From Streptomyces sp. NBC_00536 (GTDB taxonomy: Bacteria; Actinomycetota; Actinomycetes; Streptomycetales; Streptomycetaceae): a stretch of 64,000 bases of DNA. The notes below the pieces were generated by a model that was not told the origin of the DNA, ran no database searches, and saw only the letters and a list, made by a program, of their open reading frames with translations. How positions within the stretch are numbered: the first letter of the stretch is position 1; the number at the start of each line of letters is the position of its first letter. A program made the position numbers and the translations under genes. Location: contig NZ_CP107819.1 of assembly GCF_036346295.1 (NCBI RefSeq), forward strand, positions 3,410,001 through 3,474,000, in the 5' to 3' direction. Of this stretch, positions 10,399-19,369 are shown one piece after another.

Positions 10399-11328
10399 TC
10401 AGCCTAGCTCTTTACCGACTGACGGCACCTTTTGTGCCGCATTCTTTGCCGCCACCACCGCGTCGAAGACCTCGCGCTTGGGTACGCCGGCCTCGGCGGC
10501 GACCGCCGCGATGGCCTCCTTGCGCCGCTCCCCCGCCTCCTCCCTCACCTGCACCCTGCGCACCAGCTCGTCGGCGTCGATGTCGCCCGGCGCCGCGTCC
10601 GGCGCGCCTTCGACGACCACCGTGATTTCGCCACGTACGCCCTCGGCGGCCCACTCGGCGAGCGCGGCCAGTCCGCCGCGCTTGACCTCTTCGTAGGTCT
10701 TGGTCAGCTCGCGGCAGACGGCGGCCCGGCGGTCGGGGCCGAAGACCTCGGCCATCGCGGCGAGGGTGTCGTCGAGGCGGTGCGGGGCCTCGAAGTAGAC
10801 GAGGGTGCGGCGCTCGCCCTCGACCTCGCGCAGCCGGCTGAGGCGCTCGCCCGCCTTGCGCGGCAGGAAGCCCTCGAAGCAGAACCGGTCCACGGGCAGC
10901 CCGGACATGGCGAGCGCGGTGAGCACGGCGGACGGGCCGGGTACGGCCGTCACCTTGATGTCCTTCTCCACGGCGGCGGCGACCAGCCGGTAGCCGGGGT
11001 CGGACACCGAGGGCATGCCCGCGTCGGTGACCAGCAGCACCCGGGACCCGGCGAGCAGCGCCTCGACCAGCTCGGGGGTGCGCGCGGACTCGTTGCCCTC
11101 GAAGTACGACAGGACGCGCCCGGTGGTGTGCACGCCGAGGCCCTGGGTGAGGCGGCGCAGCCGCCGGGTGTCCTCGGCGGCGATCACGTCGGCGCGTTCC
11201 AGTTCGGTGGCGAGCCGGGGCGGTGCGTCCGCGAGATCCCCGATCGGGGTCCCGGCGAGGACGAGGACACCCGCCGGGTCGGTGGTCGGGTGGGCGGCTT
11301 CGGTGGCTCGGGGCTGCGCAGTGGTCAC
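10399..11328 (-). CDS. rsmI: 16S rRNA 2'-O-ribose C1402 methyltransferase
   Basis: 309-residue tetrapyrrole-methylase-fold enzyme that methylates the ribose of C1402 with SAM. Family motifs: VLAGTPIGDLADAPPR, AEDTRRLRRL, VLLVTDAGMPSVSDPGYRLV, AVPGPSAVLTALAMSGLP and FEGFLPRK. GTG at 11328 is chosen because GAGAGG stands 8 nt before it; an alternative GTG two codons upstream would be only 2 nt from that site. It is divergent from pmt, the usual actinobacterial arrangement. Confidence 0.95.
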   Translation of the reverse strand: MTTAQPRATEAAHPTTDPAGVLVLAGTPIGDLADAPPRLATELERADVIAAEDTRRLRRLTQGLGVHTTGRVLSYFEGNESARTPELVEALLAGSRVLLVTDAGMPSVSDPGYRLVAAAVEKDIKVTAVPGPSAVLTALAMSGLPVDRFCFEGFLPRKAGERLSRLREVEGERRTLVYFEAPHRLDDTLAAMAEVFGPDRRAAVCRELTKTYEEVKRGGLAALAEWAAEGVRGEITVVVEGAPDAAPGDIDADELVRRVQVREEAGERRKEAIAAVAAEAGVPKREVFDAVVAAKNAAQKVPSVGKELG

Positions 11329-11459
11329 CCGCACATCCTCTCAGCACCACGGCCGCGTCCTCTCGGCGCCGCCGCCCGCCCGGTCCCGGCCGGGCCCGGG
11401 CGGGCTTCCCGGCCAGGCCCGGCGGCCCCCGGTGCTGGGGTTCCCACAGGGCTGTTCCC

Positions 11460-11465
11460 TACGAT
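11460..11465 (+). promoter_or_regulatory. -10 box for leaderless pmt
   Basis: TACGAT-N6-GTG with no Shine-Dalgarno upstream of the start at 11472, the actinobacterial leaderless pattern. Confidence 0.5.
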
Positions 11466-11471
11466 GACCCG

Positions 11472-13274
11472 GTGACCAGTACCGCGACGCCGCAACCCAG
11501 CCCCGCGGGGGCCCCGCCCGCGCCGCCCGGCGACGGCGAGAACGAGCCGCCGACCTGGCTGCGCCGCCTGCGCGGCTTCGGCTACGCGCCGCCGGGCGCG
11601 GGGAGTCCGGGGGGCGGGTGGGGTCCGCGGTCCGCGGCGCCGGGCGCCGATGTCCGCGACCGCCTGGTGCCGCCGTACGCGAAGCCCTCGCAGGCGCTGT
11701 GGACGGCGCTCGGGGTGCCGCCCTCCGCGAACGACATGGTGCTGCGGGTGCTGTCCTGGGCCGGGCCGCTGCTGGTGGCGCTGGTGGCCGGGGTGCTGCG
11801 GTTCGCGCACCTGGGCAGCCCGAAGGCGGTGATATTTGACGAGACGTACTACGCGAAGGACGCCTGGGCCACCATCCAGCAGGGCTACGAGGCCAGCTGG
11901 CCCAAGGACATCGACAAGGCGATCCTCGCGAACCCCGACGGGGTCGTGCTGCCCTCCGACCCGGGGTACGTCGTGCACCCGCCCGTCGGCAAGTGGGTCA
12001 TCGGGCTCGGCGAGTGGATGTTCGGCTTCGACCCCTTCGGCTGGCGGTTCATGACCGCGCTGCTCGGCACCCTGTCGGTGCTGATGCTGTGCCGGATCGG
12101 GCGGCGCCTCTTCCGCTCCACCTTCCTCGGCTGCCTGGCGGGCGCGCTGCTGGCGGTGGACGGCCTGCACCTGGTGATGAGCCGCAACGCGCTCCTCGAC
12201 CTGGTGCTGATGTTCTTCGTGCTCGGGGCCTTCGGGGCGCTGCTGATCGACCGGGACAAGGCCCGGGCCAGACTCGCGGCGGCGCTGCCCGTGGACGACG
12301 AGGGCCGTAGCCGGCCGGATCCGCTGGTCGCGGAGACGCTGCGGCTGGGCTGGCGCCCGTACCGGCTCCTCGCGGGCGTCTGCCTCGGCCTCGCCTTCGG
12401 CACCAAGTGGAACGGGCTGATCGTCCTCGCCTTCTTCGGCGTCATGACCGTGCTGTGGGACGCCGCCGCGCGCCGCGTCGCGGGCGCGGGCGCCCCGTAC
12501 GCGGCGATGCTTCGCCGGGACGCGCTGCCCGGTTTCCTCTCCACCGTGCCGGTGGCGGTCGCCGTGTACCTGGCCTCCTGGACGGGCTGGATCCTGAGCC
12601 CGGACAACGGCAAGGGCGGCTACTTCCGCGACTGGGCGCGGACGCAGGACCAGGGCAGCTCGCTGTCGTTCCTGCCGGAGTGGCTGCGCAGCCTGTGGCA
12701 CTACGAGACGGAGGTCTACAAGTTCCACGTGGGCCTGACCTCGGGCCACACCTACCAGTCGAACCCCTGGAGCTGGCTGGTCCTGGGCCGCCCGGTCTCC
12801 TTCTACTACGAGTCCCCCGCGCCCGGCACCGACGGCTGCCCGTCGACCGCGGCGGGCAAGTGCGCCCGCGAGGTCCTGGCGATGGGCACCCCGCTGCTGT
12901 GGTGGGCGGGCTGCTTCGCGCTCCTCTACGTGCTGTGGCGCTGGCTGTTCCGGCGCGACTGGCGGGCCGGCGCGATCGCCTGCGCGCTGGCGGCGGGTCT
13001 GCTGCCCTGGTTCAACTACCAGGAGCGGACGATCTTCTACTTCTACGCGGTGGTCTTCGTCCCGTACCTGTGCCTGGCGGTGGCCATGATGATCGGGGCG
13101 CTGCTCGGGCCCGCCGGATCATCGGAGAGACGGCGCGCGGTGGGGGCCATCGGAGCGGGGGTCCTCGTCCTCCTCATCGTGTGGAACTTCATCTACTTCT
13201 GGCCCCTCTATACCGGCCAGTCGATCCCCCTGGACTCCTGGAGAGGCCGGATGTGGCTGGACACCTGGGTGTAG
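11472..13274 (+). CDS. pmt: Dolichyl-phosphate-mannose-protein mannosyltransferase (GT39)
   Basis: 600-residue polytopic glycosyltransferase that moves mannose from polyprenyl-phosphate-mannose to Ser/Thr of exported proteins. An ~85-residue Pro/Gly-rich cytosolic head precedes about ten hydrophobic segments. The catalytic acidic motif FDETYYAKDAW and HPPVGKWVIGLGEW follow the first helix, as in PMT family members. Later hydrophobic stretches include AGVCLGLAFGTKWNGLIVLA and the C-terminal AVGAIGAGVLVLLIVWNFIY. The GTG start keeps the conserved cytosolic head; it has no ribosome site and probably begins a leaderless mRNA. Divergent from rsmI. Confidence 0.94.
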   Translation: MTSTATPQPSPAGAPPAPPGDGENEPPTWLRRLRGFGYAPPGAGSPGGGWGPRSAAPGADVRDRLVPPYAKPSQALWTALGVPPSANDMVLRVLSWAGPLLVALVAGVLRFAHLGSPKAVIFDETYYAKDAWATIQQGYEASWPKDIDKAILANPDGVVLPSDPGYVVHPPVGKWVIGLGEWMFGFDPFGWRFMTALLGTLSVLMLCRIGRRLFRSTFLGCLAGALLAVDGLHLVMSRNALLDLVLMFFVLGAFGALLIDRDKARARLAAALPVDDEGRSRPDPLVAETLRLGWRPYRLLAGVCLGLAFGTKWNGLIVLAFFGVMTVLWDAAARRVAGAGAPYAAMLRRDALPGFLSTVPVAVAVYLASWTGWILSPDNGKGGYFRDWARTQDQGSSLSFLPEWLRSLWHYETEVYKFHVGLTSGHTYQSNPWSWLVLGRPVSFYYESPAPGTDGCPSTAAGKCAREVLAMGTPLLWWAGCFALLYVLWRWLFRRDWRAGAIACALAAGLLPWFNYQERTIFYFYAVVFVPYLCLAVAMMIGALLGPAGSSERRRAVGAIGAGVLVLLIVWNFIYFWPLYTGQSIPLDSWRGRMWLDTWV

Positions 13275-13289
13275 CCCCCGGACCATGGG

Positions 13290-13328
13290 TCTGAACACGT
13301 ACTGAACATGTTCAGACGAATGTTCAGA
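13290..13328 (+). promoter_or_regulatory. Nested inverted repeats upstream of PBP gene
   Basis: A perfect 14-bp palindrome CTGAACATGTTCAG (13302-13315) is flanked by outer half-sites TCTGAACA (13290-13297) and TGTTCAGA (13321-13328). The four TGTTCAG-type half-sites lie just before the ribosome site of the gene starting at 13354. This looks like an operator for a dimeric or cooperatively binding regulator; the regulator is unknown. Confidence 0.5.
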
Positions 13329-13353
13329 CATGTGACTCCTGGGGAGGGGACGT

Positions 13354-14994
13354 ATGAACGGGGCGGCGAAGGGTGCCATCGTCGGCGGGGTGTTCCTCAC
13401 GATGGTCGGTGCGGCCGGATACGGGGTGTACTCGCTGGTCGGCGAGGAATCGGGGAGTACGGGCGGGAGCGGGGGCGGCAGCGGGACCACGGCCCGGTCG
13501 GAGAAACGGACCGGGCCGCCCGACGCGAAGGAGACCGCCGAGACCGCCAAGGCGTTCCTGGCGGCCTGGGCCGCCGGGGACGCGCGGGCCGCGGCCGACC
13601 TGACGAACAATCCGGCGGTCACGCAGGGCGCGGTGGGCGACTTCAAGACGAAGGCGTACGTGTCGAAGGCCGTCATCACGCCCGGTACGCCGAGCGGGAC
13701 CACCGTGCCCTTCACGGTCGCCGCGGAGGTGACCTACGAGGGGGTCACCAAGCCCCTGGCCTACGAGTCCCAACTGACCGTGGTCCGCGGCCTCACCAGC
13801 GGCAAGGCGCTCGTCGACTGGCAGCCCACGATCCTGCACCCGCAGCTGCAGAAGGACGAGAAGCTGCGCACGGGCACGCCCGCGGCCCCGCCGGTCAAGG
13901 CGGTCGACCGCAACGGCGCGGAGCTGACGCCGGAGAAGTACCCCTCGCTGAGGCCGGTCCTGGAACAGCTGCGCAAGACCTACGGGCAGACCTCGGGCGG
14001 CACCGCCGGCGCCGAGACCTGGATCGAACCGGCCGCGCCGGACGCCCCCAAGCGGGTCCTGCTGACCCTGGCCGAGGGCAGGCCGGGCCTGCTGAAGACC
14101 GTGCTCGACGCGGACGTGCAGGCGGCCGCGGAGAAGGCGGTCGCCGCGTACCCGGAGTCCTCGGTGGTCGCGCTCCAGCCCAGCACGGGGCACATCCTGG
14201 CGATCGCCAACCACCGCGCGGACGGCTTCAACGCGGCGGTGCAGGGCACCCGGGCGCCGGGCTCCACGATGAAGATCGTGACGGCGTCCATGCTGATCGG
14301 CCGGGGCGTGGTGAGCGCGGACAAGGTGGTGGAGTGCCCGAAGACGGTGTCGGGCGGCGGGCGGTCCTTCCACAACCTGGAGAACATGGAACTGAAGGGC
14401 GCGAACTTCGCGACCAGCTTCGCCAAGTCCTGCAACACGGCCTTCATCGGGCAGATGAAGGCCGTCGGCGACGAGTCGGCGATGGCGGACGAGGCGCGGC
14501 GGGTGTTCGGTCTCGGGCTGGAGTGGAAGGCGGGCATCCCGGTCTTCGACGGTGACGTCCCGGCGGCCTCGGGCCCGGAGGCGGCCGCGGAGTACATCGG
14601 GCAGGGGCGGATCCGGATGAGCCCGCTGAACATCGCCTCCGTCACGGCGACGGCGAAGACGGGGGTCTTCCGCCAGCCGGTGATCATCGAGGAGGGCGTC
14701 GGGGAACGCGTCCTGGCCCGGGCCGAGCGCCAGATGAAGCCCGGGACCTCCCGCCAGCTGACCCAGATGATGCGGCAGACCGCGACCAGTGGCACGGCGG
14801 CCCGGGTGATGTCCTCGGTCGGCGGTGACAAGGGGGCGAAGACCGGGTCGGCGGAGGTCGACGGCGCGGCCAGCCCCGACAGCTGGTTCACCGCCTACAG
14901 CGACGACCTGGCCGCCGCGGCCCTGGTCCAGTCCGGCGGCCACGGCACCGACGCGGCGGGCCCCCTCGTCGCCCAGATCCTGACCACCGGCTGA
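13354..14994 (+). CDS. Penicillin-binding protein with NTF2-like (MecA-N) domain
   Basis: 546-residue class-B-type transpeptidase. One N-terminal membrane helix (IVGGVFLTMVGAAGYGVYSL) precedes a Gly/Ser linker. An NTF2-like MecA-N domain follows (about residues 60-190, starting KETAETAKAFLAAWAAGDAR), then the transpeptidase domain (about 255-546). All three active-site motifs are present: SxxK as STMK in RAPGSTMKIVTAS, SxN as SCN in FAKSCNTAFI, and KTG in GAKTGSAEVDG. GGGGAGGGG precedes the ATG. It cross-links peptidoglycan outside the membrane. It lies 79 bp after pmt behind an operator-like palindrome, so its own promoter is likely. Confidence 0.92.
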   Translation: MNGAAKGAIVGGVFLTMVGAAGYGVYSLVGEESGSTGGSGGGSGTTARSEKRTGPPDAKETAETAKAFLAAWAAGDARAAADLTNNPAVTQGAVGDFKTKAYVSKAVITPGTPSGTTVPFTVAAEVTYEGVTKPLAYESQLTVVRGLTSGKALVDWQPTILHPQLQKDEKLRTGTPAAPPVKAVDRNGAELTPEKYPSLRPVLEQLRKTYGQTSGGTAGAETWIEPAAPDAPKRVLLTLAEGRPGLLKTVLDADVQAAAEKAVAAYPESSVVALQPSTGHILAIANHRADGFNAAVQGTRAPGSTMKIVTASMLIGRGVVSADKVVECPKTVSGGGRSFHNLENMELKGANFATSFAKSCNTAFIGQMKAVGDESAMADEARRVFGLGLEWKAGIPVFDGDVPAASGPEAAAEYIGQGRIRMSPLNIASVTATAKTGVFRQPVIIEEGVGERVLARAERQMKPGTSRQLTQMMRQTATSGTAARVMSSVGGDKGAKTGSAEVDGAASPDSWFTAYSDDLAAAALVQSGGHGTDAAGPLVAQILTTG

Positions 14995-15041
14995 CCCCTC
15001 CGGGGCCCGGGGGCCGCCTTCCTGGCCCGGGGGCGGCATTT

Positions 15042-15412
15042 CAGCCCCGCCGGCGTTTGAGGCGCGGGCGCGGGCGGCGCCCGAACCCGGCCCGGCGGGC
15101 ACCCTCCGACCCGGGGCATTCCCAGCCCCGCCGGGTCGCGCCTCCGGCCCCGGGCCGGCACATCCAGCCCCGCCGGCGTTTGAGGCGCGGGCGCGGGCTG
15201 CGCCCGAACCCGGCCCGGCGGGCACCCTCCGGCCCGGGGCATTCCCAGCCCCGCCGGCGTTTGAGGCGCGGGCGCGGGCAGCGCCCGAACCCGGCCCGGC
15301 GGGCACCCTCCGGCCCGGGGCATTCCCAGCCCCGCCGGCACTTGAGGCGCGGGGGCGGGCAGCGCCCGGTGGGGCCTCCGGCGGGCCCTCAAGCGCCGGG
15401 CAGGCTGGAATG
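15042..15412. repeat. Tandem ~81-bp repeat array with GGCGTTTGAGG core
   Basis: The 456-bp gap 14995-15450 has no credible gene. Repeat units starting CAGCCCCGCC occur at 15042, 15122 (truncated), 15165, 15246 and 15328, with a main spacing of about 81 bp. Each full unit contains GGCGTTTGAGGCGCGGGCGC, a stretch CCCGAACCCGGCCCGGCGGG and CGGGGCATTCC. A degenerate reverse copy (CCTCAAGCGCCGGG) closes the array near 15391-15412. Confidence 0.82.
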
Positions 15413-15450
15413 GCTCCCCAGCCGCGCCAGCGGTTTAGGCCCGGCCCGGG

Positions 15451-16626
15451 TCAGGGCGTGGTGGACCTCAGGGCCCGGACCAGGGCCTGGGCTCGGGGGT
15501 CGGCGGTGACCGAGGGGGCCAGGGTGTTGGTGACGTAGCCGAAGGCGATCCCGGCCTCGGGGTCCGCGAAGCCGAGGGATCCGCCGCGCCCGGGGTGCCC
15601 GAAGGAGGCCGGAGAGAGGAGCGGCGAGGCCGGCCCGTGCAGCATGTAGCCGGGCCCGAAGCGCGTGTTGACGACCAGCACCCGGTCCGCCCCGGAGGAC
15701 AGCTCGCGGCCCGCCAGGGCCACCGTCTCCGGGGTGTACAGCCGCCGCCCGCCGCCCTCCACGTCGCCGAGCGTGGCGGCGTAGAACCCGGCCAGGGCGC
15801 GCGCGGTGCCGATCCCGGTGGAGCCGGGCAGCTCGGCGGCCCGGTAGCCGGGGTCGTTCTCGTCGGGCAGCGGGCTGATCGCGGCGAAGGCGCGCCGGGT
15901 GAGGGAGCCGGGGTCGGCGTAGGCCTCGGAGACCTCCCGCCTGGGCCGGGTCTTCAGCCCGTTGGAAGTCCGCGGCGGTTCGGCCGCCGCGCTCCGACCC
16001 ACCCGCCCCGCCACGGAATCCGGCAGCCCGATCCAGAAGTCCAGCCCGAGCGGACCGGTGACCTCCTCGGCCAGCCACTTGCCGAGCGAGGCCCCGGTGA
16101 CCCGCAGCACCAGTTCGCCCAGCAGCCAGCTGAAGGTGTGCGGGTGGTAGCCGTGCGCGGTGCCGGGCGCCCAGAAGGCGGCCTGTTCGGCGACGGCGCG
16201 CGGCCCGGAGATCCCGTCGGCGGCCTGCGCGGGGGTCAGCGGCCGGTCCAGGGCCGGTATCCCGGCGCGGTGCGCGAGGACGTCGCGGACCAGGGCGCCT
16301 TCCTTGCCGCCCGCCTTGAACTCGGGCCAGTACTCCGCCACCGGCGCGTCGAGGTCGAGCAGCCCCCGCTGGTGCAGGAGCAGCGGGACGGCGGCGGCGA
16401 CGCCCTTGGTGGCGGAGCGGACGATCTGCGCGGTGTCCCGTTCCCAGGGGGCCGCGTCGGCGCCGGTGGCATCGGCGTCCCGGACGCCGCCCCACAGGTC
16501 GACGACCTTGCGGCCGTCACGGTAGACGGCGACGGCCGCGCCCCGGTCCCCGAGCACCTCGAAGTTGCGTACGAAAGCGTCCCGGACCGGCTCGAAGCCG
16601 TCCGCCACCTCACCCTGAATGTCCAC
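15451..16626 (-). CDS. Serine beta-lactamase-fold hydrolase (class C / esterase family VIII type)
   Basis: 391-residue cytosolic protein (no signal peptide seen). The nucleophile motif SxxK is SATKG (VRSATKGVAAAVPLLL), followed by an Asp/Leu-rich RGLLDLDAPVAEYWP typical of EstB/LACTB-like hydrolases. The Tyr of the second motif is probably in GYHPHTFSWLLGEL, and a C-terminal FGHPGRGGSLGFAD supplies the H/K-x-G position. The lack of a secretion signal argues against a true antibiotic beta-lactamase; an esterase or D-peptidase role is more likely. GTG at 16626 is preferred, with a second GTG six codons later as an alternative. Transcribed toward the tandem repeats. Confidence 0.85.
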   Translation of the reverse strand: MDIQGEVADGFEPVRDAFVRNFEVLGDRGAAVAVYRDGRKVVDLWGGVRDADATGADAAPWERDTAQIVRSATKGVAAAVPLLLHQRGLLDLDAPVAEYWPEFKAGGKEGALVRDVLAHRAGIPALDRPLTPAQAADGISGPRAVAEQAAFWAPGTAHGYHPHTFSWLLGELVLRVTGASLGKWLAEEVTGPLGLDFWIGLPDSVAGRVGRSAAAEPPRTSNGLKTRPRREVSEAYADPGSLTRRAFAAISPLPDENDPGYRAAELPGSTGIGTARALAGFYAATLGDVEGGGRRLYTPETVALAGRELSSGADRVLVVNTRFGPGYMLHGPASPLLSPASFGHPGRGGSLGFADPEAGIAFGYVTNTLAPSVTADPRAQALVRALRSTTP

Positions 16627-16669
16627 GAGCGGTCCAACGTCAACGGATCCGTGCTTATGCCACGGACAC

Positions 16670-17443
16670 CTATCCCACGGACACCGAACGCGGATCGAAG
16701 CCGAACGGCAGCTCCAGCCGGTGCGCCCGCATCAGCGCGTCGTCGCACAGCAGGTCCTGGGTGCGTCCGTCGGCCGCGATGACGCCCTCGCTGAGGATCA
16801 CGGCGCGGGAGCAGAGTTCGAGGGCGTACGGCAGGTCGTGGGTGACCATCAGCACGGTGACGTCGAGCGAGCGCAGGATGTCGGCGAGTTCGCGCCGCGA
16901 GGCCGGGTCCAGGTTGGACGAGGGCTCGTCCAGGACCAGGATCTCCGGCTCCATGGCCAGTACGGTCGCGACGGCGACCCGGCGGCGCTGCCCGAAGGAG
17001 AGGTGGTGCGGCGGCCGGTCGGCGAAGTCGGCCATCCCGACCCGCTCCAGGGCGCCCCGCACCCGGGCCTCCAGCTCGGCGCCGCGCATCCCGGCGGCGG
17101 CCGGGCCGAAGGCGACGTCCTCGCGGACGGTCGGCATGAAGAGCTGGTCGTCGGGGTCCTGGAAGACGATGCCGACCCGGCGCCGGATCTCGGCGAAGTT
17201 CCGCTTCTCCACGGGCAGCCCGGCGACGGTGACGGAGCCGACGCCGCCGGTCAGGATCCCGTTGAGGTGCAGGACGAGCGTGGTCTTGCCCGCACCGTTG
17301 GGCCCGAGCAGCGCGACGCGCTCGCCGCGTCCGACGGTGAGGTCGACCCCGAAGAGGGCCTGGTGCCCGTCGGGATAGGCGTAGGCGAGCCCGGACACCG
17401 CGAGGGACGGGGCGGAAGCGGCGGAGGAAGCAGAGTCGGTCAC
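16670..17443 (-). CDS. cbiO: ECF-type nickel/cobalt transporter ATPase
   Basis: 257-residue ABC ATPase that energises nickel or cobalt uptake with CbiQ and CbiM. Walker A GPNGAGKTTL, Q-loop VFQDPDDQLFMPTV (the DPDDQLF form typical of ECF ATPases), signature LSFGQRRRVAVATVL, Walker B ILVLDEPSSNLD and switch His in MVTHDLPYAL. GTG at 17443 overlaps the cbiQ stop in GTGA; an ATG three codons upstream is an alternative. It is the last gene of cbiM-cbiQ-cbiO. Because CbiM carries a PDGLE (NikN-like) domain and a Nur-like box precedes the operon, nickel is the more likely substrate (NikO). Confidence 0.93.
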   Translation of the reverse strand: MTDSASSAASAPSLAVSGLAYAYPDGHQALFGVDLTVGRGERVALLGPNGAGKTTLVLHLNGILTGGVGSVTVAGLPVEKRNFAEIRRRVGIVFQDPDDQLFMPTVREDVAFGPAAAGMRGAELEARVRGALERVGMADFADRPPHHLSFGQRRRVAVATVLAMEPEILVLDEPSSNLDPASRRELADILRSLDVTVLMVTHDLPYALELCSRAVILSEGVIAADGRTQDLLCDDALMRAHRLELPFGFDPRSVSVG

Positions 17444-18201
17444 AGGGTCCATCCCATCAGGCAGACGGCAAGGGCCGTCACCGGGAGCACGGCCGCGTAC
17501 GCCCACTGGGCGCGGGTGGCGGTCACCTCGTCGATCACCGGCATGGAACCGGCGTAGCCGCGGCTGACCATCGCCAGGTACACGCGCTCGCCGCGTTCGT
17601 AGGAGCGGATGAAGAGCGCGCCCGCGGTCTTGGCGAGGACGCCCCAGTGCCGGATCCCGCGCGCCTCGAAGCCGCGCGAGCGGCGGGCGATGGACATCCG
17701 GCGCAGTTCGTCGCTGATCACATCGCCGTACCGGAGCATGAACGAGGCGATCTGGACGAGCAGGGGCGGCATCCTGAGCCGCTGGAGGCCCAGCAGCAGC
17801 GCCCGCAGTTCGGTGGTGGAGGCGAGCAGGACGGACGCGGCGACCCCGAGGGTGCCCTTGGCCAGTACGTTCCATGCGCCCCACAGGCCGGAGACGCTGA
17901 GCGACATCCCGAGCACGTCGACCCGCTCGCCCCGCGCCACGAAGGGCATCAGGACGGCGAAGGCGACGAAGGGGACCTCGATCAGCATCCGCTTGAGGAG
18001 GAACCCGGCGGGGATCCGGGCCGCGGCGGCCACCACCGCGAGCAGGACGGCGTAGAGGCCGAAGGCCCACACCGCCTCGCGCGGGGTGGACACGACGACC
18101 ACGACGAAGCAGAACGCGGCGGCGAGCTTGCAGTGCGGGGGCAGCGCGTGGACGGCGGTGTGCCCCTGCCGGTAGAGCTTGTGGGCGTGACCCGCGCCCA
18201 C
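17440..18201 (-). CDS. cbiQ: ECF transporter transmembrane subunit CbiQ/NikQ
   Basis: 253-residue polytopic T-component. Hydrophobic segments near the N-terminus (AAFCFVVVVVSTPREAVWAF) and C-terminus, and the two cytosolic coupling motifs with conserved Ala-Arg-Gly: SIARRSRGFEARG and MVSRGYAGSMP. These transmit ATP hydrolysis by CbiO to the CbiM substrate component. GTG start, one base after the cbiM stop; the stop overlaps the cbiO start, so the three subunits are translationally coupled. Confidence 0.93.
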   Translation of the reverse strand: MGAGHAHKLYRQGHTAVHALPPHCKLAAAFCFVVVVVSTPREAVWAFGLYAVLLAVVAAAARIPAGFLLKRMLIEVPFVAFAVLMPFVARGERVDVLGMSLSVSGLWGAWNVLAKGTLGVAASVLLASTTELRALLLGLQRLRMPPLLVQIASFMLRYGDVISDELRRMSIARRSRGFEARGIRHWGVLAKTAGALFIRSYERGERVYLAMVSRGYAGSMPVIDEVTATRAQWAYAAVLPVTALAVCLMGWTL

Positions 18202-18202
18202 G

Positions 18203-19276
18203 TCAGAGCGCCGTGGCGGTGGACACGGGCGTACGGTCGTCGGCGCCGCGGCGGCGGCGGACCGCCCAGAAGACGCCGGAGCCGACCGCGATGGTCGCGC
18301 CGACGCCGATGACCCCGGCGAGGCCGCCGGACAGGCGGGCGTCGCTGACGTCCTTGACGCCGTAGTCGGCGAGCGGGGAGTCGGCGGCGGCGTGCGGCTC
18401 GGCCTTCTGGTCGATGCCCTGGTCGGCGGCGACCTTCTCCAGGCCGTCGGGGCTGGAGGAGGCGTAGTAGGAGACGAACCCGGCCAGCAGCAGGGCGGTG
18501 ACCAGGCCGGTCGCCCACACCTTCCTGGTGGAGCGGGCGGCGAGGGGCACGGCGGCGGGGGCCTTGGCCGCGGCGGGCGCGACCGGCGCGTCCACGAGTC
18601 GCCCGTCCACGCGCAGCTTGAGCGGGGTGACCAGGCCGGTCGCGCCGTGGACGAGGTCGGGGCGGACGGCGAGCACGGCGCCGACGGTGAGGGCGGTGAT
18701 CGCGGCCTCGCCGAGGCCGATCAGGACGTGGACGCCGACCATCGCGGTGAAGACCTTGCCGACGGGCACGTCGGTGGTGCCGCCCAGCGCGTAGAGCAGG
18801 GTGAACATGCCGGCGGCGGCGGGGACCGAGAGGAGCGCGCCGGTGAAGGCGGCGGCGGTCACCGAGCGGCGGGTGTCCGGGAGCACCTTGAGCAGCCCGC
18901 GGAAGACGGCGTAGGCGACGATCACGGTGACCACGGCCATGTTCATGACGTTCACGCCGAGGGCGGTCAGGCCGCCGTCGGCGAAGAGCAGCCCCTGCAT
19001 GAGCAGGACCACCGAGACGCACAGCACCCCGGTGTAGGGCCCGACGAGGACCGCGGCGAGCGCCCCGCCCAGGAGGTGACCGCTGGTGCCGGCGGCGACC
19101 GGGAAGTTGAGCATCTGGACGGAGAAGATGAAGGCGGCGACGAGGCCGGCGAGCGGCGCGGTGCGTTCGTCGAGTTCCCGGCGGGCGCCCCGCAGGCTGA
19201 TGGCGACGGCGCCCGCGGCGGCGACTCCGGCGGCCATCGAGACGGGGGCGTTGATGAAGCCGTCGGGCACATGCAT
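18203..19276 (-). CDS. cbiM: Nickel/cobalt ECF substrate-binding subunit, CbiM-PDGLE fusion
   Basis: 357-residue fusion. Residues 1-~210 are CbiM/NikM: the N-terminus MHVPDGFINAPVS carries the metal-binding His2 (MHxPDG), and GTSGHLLGGALAAVLVGPYTG the second conserved His region. The C-terminal ~110 residues are a NikN-like PDGLE domain (YYASSSPDGLEKVAADQG) with two helices. Fusion of M and N components is known for NikMN. ATG at 19276 is fixed by the essential MHVPDG N-terminus and GGAG 8 nt upstream; longer readings would bury His2. First gene of the operon, divergent from ssgE, behind a Nur-like operator. Confidence 0.93.
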   Translation of the reverse strand: MHVPDGFINAPVSMAAGVAAAGAVAISLRGARRELDERTAPLAGLVAAFIFSVQMLNFPVAAGTSGHLLGGALAAVLVGPYTGVLCVSVVLLMQGLLFADGGLTALGVNVMNMAVVTVIVAYAVFRGLLKVLPDTRRSVTAAAFTGALLSVPAAAGMFTLLYALGGTTDVPVGKVFTAMVGVHVLIGLGEAAITALTVGAVLAVRPDLVHGATGLVTPLKLRVDGRLVDAPVAPAAAKAPAAVPLAARSTRKVWATGLVTALLLAGFVSYYASSSPDGLEKVAADQGIDQKAEPHAAADSPLADYGVKDVSDARLSGGLAGVIGVGATIAVGSGVFWAVRRRRGADDRTPVSTATAL

Positions 19277-19369
19277 GGGCGTTGCTCCGCTTCCTGCGGT
19301 GATCCTGCGGTGATCGGCCGAAGGCGGTGAAGCCGTCGAACTCTTGAGCCGTTCAAGAATAGTGCCCAG

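Noticed and set aside
15451..16626. Antibiotic-resistance beta-lactamase
   Set aside because: No signal peptide and EstB/LACTB-like features; a general serine hydrolase is safer.
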